From JANNHP01 sp031404455 (GTDB taxonomy: Bacteria; Planctomycetota; JAJSAM01; JAJVHW01): 8,645 bases of DNA. Where the stretch lies: positions 1 through 8,645 of the forward strand of contig JANNHP010000010.1 of NCBI GenBank assembly GCA_031404455.1. Direction: 5' to 3'. Made by a program: the position numbers and the translations under genes. The notes beneath the pieces are model-generated. The model was not told the DNA's origin. It searched no databases and saw only the letters and a list, made by a program, of their open reading frames with translations. Below, one piece after another: positions 6,337 through 8,645 of this stretch (the first letter of the stretch is position 1; each line of letters begins with the position of its first letter).

Positions 6337-6889
6337 GGCCGTCGCGCTCCATGTTACGCCGGAGCTCCGCCTTCGCGCGGAAGACGAGGCTCTTCGCCGT
6401 GCCGACGGGAAGTTCCATCAACTGCGAGATCTCCTCGAACGACTTGCCCTCCTGGTAGCGCAGGTGGAGGATCGCGCGGTCGCGACGCGGCAGCGCTTCG
6501 AGGTGACGTCGCAGCAGGGCCGCATCGTCCTGCGCCGCGGCAGCGTCCGCCGGCGACGGCGCGGACGACGCGGGCTCGGTCCCTTCCGAGTCGCCGAGCG
6601 GCGCCGCGGGCCTGCGACGGCGCGAGCGGTGCTCGGTCAGCGCCACCGAGAGCGCCACGCGCCAGATCCAGGTCGAGAGCTTCGAGTCGCCGCGGAAGGA
6701 CGGCAGGGACTGGTGCACGCGGAGGAACGTCCGCTGGAGCGCGTCCTCCGCGTCGGCGTCCGTGCCGAGCGTCTTCAGGGCGAGGTTGTAGACCATCTTT
6801 CGGTACCGCTCGTAGAGCACGCGGAACGCCTCCGCGTCGCCGCCCGTGGCGCGGACGGCGAGAGCCTCGTCGGAAGTCTCGTCGGTCAA
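6326..6889 (-). CDS. RNA polymerase sigma factor, ECF (sigma-E-like) family
   Basis: A 187-residue ECF sigma factor, the usual size, if translation begins at TTG 6889. Region 2 spans about 21-92 (AFRVLYERYRKMVYNLALKT, DAEDALQRTFLRVHQSLPSF, STWIWRVALSVALTEHRSR). A linker rich in Ala, Ser and Pro runs about 93-124. Region 4 spans about 126-180, with the helix-turn-helix KSFEEISQLMELPVGTAKSLVFRAK (149-173), which reads the -35 box. The frame stays open upstream to 7180, overlapping the divergent gene at 7064, and that part does not look like protein. Other possible starts are TTG 6964 and GTG 7060; none has a good ribosome binding site, so the start is uncertain although the family is clear. The downstream anti-sigma gene overlaps it. 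Confidence 0.9.
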   Translation of the reverse strand: MTDETSDEALAVRATGGDAEAFRVLYERYRKMVYNLALKTLGTDADAEDALQRTFLRVHQSLPSFRGDSKLSTWIWRVALSVALTEHRSRRRRPAAPLGDSEGTEPASSAPSPADAAAAQDDAALLRRHLEALPRRDRAILHLRYQEGKSFEEISQLMELPVGTAKSLVFRAKAELRRNMERDGHAM

Positions 6890-7063
6890 CGTGGGGCGGC
6901 CGGGGGAGTGCGCACTCGCGCCGTCGAACCGTGGGACGCGCGCCGCGGTGCGCGGGTTGCGCAATCCGTCGCGCGAGGCGTCGCGGATCTCCGGGACGGA
7001 ACCTGCAACCGCACCGGCGCCGCCGCCGTCCGATGGGGCGATGCCGCGATCCGGAGACACGCC
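6890..7063. promoter_or_regulatory. Divergent control region, sigma operon / membrane-protein operon
   Basis: This 174-bp stretch must hold the promoters of the sigma/anti-sigma pair (leftward) and the 7064-8394 pair (rightward). It contains a perfect 12-bp palindrome GAGTGCGCACTC (6906-6917), just upstream of the sigma start, and TTGCGCAA (6957-6964); either could be an operator, or chance in GC-rich DNA. GGAACC (6998-7003) resembles an ECF -35 box, but the nearest suitable -10 is too far away. GGAG at 7053-7056 is the ribosome binding site of the gene at 7064. Confidence 0.45.
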
Positions 7064-7486
7064 ATGATGGACCCCGTCGGACTCTCGCTCTTCCTCGGCT
7101 TCGGGATGTGCGTCTTCCTTCCGCTCGGTCTCGCGGTCGCGTTGGTGTACGTGCTGATGACGCGCTCCCGCGACCGCCACGCCGAGCGCATGGCGATGAT
7201 CGCGCAGGGACTGGCTCCTCCGGCCGACGGATCGTCCCCGCCGCCGCTGGTCCCCGGGGGGACGAGCGCCGCCCGCGGGTCCGACCCCGTCCTTCGCCTC
7301 GGCTGGGCGGTCGGTCTCGTCGTGCTCGGCGTGCTGTGGCTCCTGCCCGACTCCCTCGACCTCAACTGGTTCGGCATCCTGCTCGCCGCTCTCGGCGCCG
7401 CGTACCTGACCCGCGGCATCATCGGTCTGAAGCGAAGCGAAGCCGCGCCGTCCGATCCCTCGCAGCCCTCCGGAGGAGTCCGATGA
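7064..7486 (+). CDS. Small membrane protein, three predicted helices
   Basis: A 140-residue protein with no enzyme motifs. Helix 1 spans about 6-32 (GLSLFLGFGMCVFLPLGLAV onward). A cytosolic charged segment RSRDRHAERMAMIAQGL (34-50) follows, then a Pro/Gly-rich linker, helix 2 (about 77-95) and helix 3 (about 102-121). The R-x(3)-ERMAMIAQGL pattern resembles the short motif of DUF6249-type membrane proteins, which are often found next to ECF sigma genes. I use that as a resemblance only. ATG 7064 is followed by a second ATG; GGAG lies seven bases upstream. The stop overlaps the next start as ATGA (7483-7486), so the two are probably co-translated. Its divergent position next to the sigma/anti-sigma pair suggests a role in the same envelope response. 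Confidence 0.8.
   Translation: MMDPVGLSLFLGFGMCVFLPLGLAVALVYVLMTRSRDRHAERMAMIAQGLAPPADGSSPPPLVPGGTSAARGSDPVLRLGWAVGLVVLGVLWLLPDSLDLNWFGILLAALGAAYLTRGIIGLKRSEAAPSDPSQPSGGVR
7472..7478 (+). promoter_or_regulatory. Ribosome binding site of the DUF4097-like gene
   Basis: GGAGGAG lies four bases before ATG 7483, inside the end of the preceding gene. It forms the right half of a 10-bp palindrome CCTCCGGAGG (7467-7476), so a small hairpin could mask it until the ribosome on the upstream gene arrives. Confidence 0.6.
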
Positions 7487-8394
7487 ACCGCCACGTTGTC
7501 TTCGTCGCCGTCGGCTCGTCGCTGCTCGCCCTCGGCGTGCTGACCATGATCGGCTGCGGCAGCGGGTGCTCCCCGATCCACCTCGACTGGTCGTCCGCCC
7601 GGGTGACGAAGGATGGCGTCGAGCTTCCGCACACCGCGACGCTGCGGATGTCGTCGCCGGAGAAGGTCGCCCGCCTCGCGCTCGACCTCGAATCCGCGTC
7701 GATCGTCATCGTCGGCGACGCGACGGTCGCGGGCATCGAGGCGGAGTACGAGGTCCGGGAGAAGACGCCGGGCGACGCGTCGCTCGCCGCGGCAGCGGAC
7801 GGCGTGGAGGTGAAGAGCGCGGGCGGGTTCCCGGTGCTCGTCACGTCAGCGAGACTGCGCGTCAAACCGGCGACGGTCGTCGATGCTTCGACCAACCTCG
7901 GCGACGTGCGCGTGACCGGGATCCGCGGCGCGGCAGAGGTCACCGCGAAGACCGACGCGGGCAGCGTCGCACTGAGCGATCTCGAGGACGTGGCGACCGT
8001 CGAAGCGAAGTCGAACCTCGGCGAGGTGACGATCCAGAAGGCCGCCGGTCTCGGAGCCGTCGCGCTGAGGACCGCGTCGGGCGCGGTCTCGGCGAAGGAG
8101 ATCACGAGTGCCGCGACCGTGACGATGCGGACGGACCTCGGTTCCGTCAGGGTGGAGGGAGTGACGGTGTCGGACACGCTCTCGTGCGCGACCGACGCGG
8201 GGAGCGTGAAGGTCGACGACGTCCGCGCGCCGCGCGCCGAGATCAGGTCGAACCTCGGCGGGATCACGGCGTCGCGCTGCACGTTCGGTCACGTGAAGGC
8301 GCACACCAACCTCGGCAGCGTGCGACTCAGGTCCTGCACGTACGAGACGAAGGACCTCGGCAGCGACCTCGGTCGCGTCACCGACGAGAAGTAG
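7483..8394 (+). CDS. Probable lipoprotein with DUF4097-type beta-helix repeats
   Basis: A 303-residue exported protein. Residues 1-24 form a signal peptide (hydrophobic VVFVAVGSSLLALGVLTMIG) ending at C25. MIGC is an imperfect lipobox, so lipid attachment is likely but not certain. After a less regular N-terminal part (about 30-130), the rest is a solenoid in which (T/S)(N/D)(L/A)G(S/D/E)V recurs at 137, 157, 177, 197, 217, 237, 256, 275 and 294, i.e. every 20 and then every 19 residues. Examples are TNLGDV, TDAGSV, SNLGEV, TDLGSV. This is the pattern of DUF4097 putative-adhesin proteins, thought to form a right-handed beta-helix. No catalytic residues are evident. DUF4097 genes often sit beside ECF sigma or PspC-type genes, as here. 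The molecular role is unknown; cell-envelope scaffold or stress sensor is inference. Confidence 0.85.
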   Translation: MNRHVVFVAVGSSLLALGVLTMIGCGSGCSPIHLDWSSARVTKDGVELPHTATLRMSSPEKVARLALDLESASIVIVGDATVAGIEAEYEVREKTPGDASLAAAADGVEVKSAGGFPVLVTSARLRVKPATVVDASTNLGDVRVTGIRGAAEVTAKTDAGSVALSDLEDVATVEAKSNLGEVTIQKAAGLGAVALRTASGAVSAKEITSAATVTMRTDLGSVRVEGVTVSDTLSCATDAGSVKVDDVRAPRAEIRSNLGGITASRCTFGHVKAHTNLGSVRLRSCTYETKDLGSDLGRVTDEK

Positions 8395-8471
8395 CGGCAC
8401 GTCGTTCGCGCTGGCTCCCGCTCGCGCGGCCCGGACTAGACTGGGGCGCAACCCGCCGGAGGAGCCTTCCC
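8395..8471 (+). promoter_or_regulatory. Promoter/RBS region of the partial gene at 8472
   Basis: TAGACT (8437-8442) is a plausible -10 box without a recognisable -35. GGAGGAG (8458-8464) is a strong ribosome binding site seven bases before the GTG at 8472, and it fixes that start. No terminator hairpin for the upstream gene is seen. Confidence 0.5.
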
Positions 8472-8645
8472 GTGGACAACGACGCGCATCTGCACCTGCT
8501 CGTGAATCATTTTCCGATCATCGGGGCGTTCCTCGCCGTGCCGATGCTCGTGCTCACGCTGCTGCTCCGGAAGGAGCGCGGGCTCCTGCTCGCGTCGGTC
8601 TTCCTGCTCGTCGTGACCGCGGTCAGCGCCTGGCTGTCGATCGAG
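8472..8645 (+). CDS. Membrane protein of unknown function, 5' part only
   Basis: The first 58 codons of a gene that runs off the window edge. The protein begins MDNDAHLHLLVNHFPIIGAF and then has two hydrophobic segments: about 13-33 (HFPIIGAFLAVPMLVLTLLL) and, after RKERG, about 39-56 (LLLASVFLLVVTAVSAWL). The opening HxHLxxNHxPxxG recalls a family of small uncharacterised membrane proteins in Acidobacteriota, Bacteroidota and related phyla; the paired histidines could bind a metal or heme, which is inference. The GTG start follows a strong GGAGGAG. Size and C-terminus cannot be judged. Confidence 0.8.
   Translation, partial: MDNDAHLHLLVNHFPIIGAFLAVPMLVLTLLLRKERGLLLASVFLLVVTAVSAWLSIE

Noticed and set aside
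6998..7033. GGAACC with a downstream GTCCGA as an ECF autoregulated promoter
   Set aside because: The -35-like box is right for a sigma-E-type promoter, but the gap to the -10-like element is about 23-25 bp instead of about 16. Nothing suitable lies at the proper distance.
6890..7180. N-terminal extension of the sigma factor to ATG 7180
   Set aside because: It would overlap the divergent membrane-protein gene at 7064, and the extra 97 residues (rich in charged residues, Pro and Gly) have no sigma-factor features. ECF length fits a start at about 6889.
7419..8282. A 287-residue open frame antisense to the DUF4097 gene
   Set aside because: Its Ser/Thr/Ala/Pro-rich composition is what the complement of GC-rich codons gives. 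The plus strand has a signal peptide, ribosome binding site and regular repeats.

Overview
This is a very GC-rich stretch of bacterial chromosome with compact housekeeping and envelope genes. It shows no plasmid, phage or CRISPR signatures. GTG starts (rimK and the last gene), a probable TTG start (sigma factor), overlapping genes and G/C-ending codons all fit a high-GC bacterium. The gene mix (STAS–PilZ-like protein, ECF sigma/anti-sigma pair, DUF4097 protein, HxHLxxNHxPxxG membrane protein) is the kind seen in Acidobacteriota, Myxococcota and similar soil phyla. I cannot name the organism from sequence alone.

Layout, left to right. (1) Minus strand, 43-2627: folC followed by a rimK-family ATP-grasp glutamate ligase. 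The two overlap as GTGA, so they are probably translationally coupled. folC carries an in-frame, hairpin-rich, REP-like insert (about 1573-1785) flanked by direct repeats. (2) Plus strand, 2626-3717: aroB (3-dehydroquinate synthase), head-to-head with folC. The best start codons of both genes lie in the same CCATGG palindrome. (3) Minus strand, 3776-4582: a STAS domain fused to a degenerate PilZ-like domain, convergent with aroB and divergent from dprA. (4) Plus strand, 4669-5817: dprA. (5) Minus strand, 5821-6889: an ECF sigma factor and its zinc-finger, membrane-bound anti-sigma factor, overlapping by 11 bp and ending 3 bp from the dprA stop. (6) Plus strand, 7064-8394: a small three-helix membrane protein and a probable lipoprotein with a DUF4097-type beta-helix, overlapping as ATGA and divergent from the sigma operon. 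(7) 8472 to the window edge: the start of an unknown membrane protein.

How the genes may work together. AroB feeds the shikimate pathway, whose product chorismate gives the p-aminobenzoate of folate. FolC makes dihydrofolate and its gamma-glutamate tail. A RimK-type alpha-glutamate ligase coupled directly behind FolC invites the idea that it acts on folate. The sigma/anti-sigma pair and the divergent membrane/DUF4097 pair look like an envelope-response module, but no promoter motif seen here proves that link.

The most noteworthy items are the folC–rimK coupling, the repeat-bounded insert in folC, the shared start palindrome of folC and aroB, and the near-perfect 60-bp periodicity of the DUF4097 gene.
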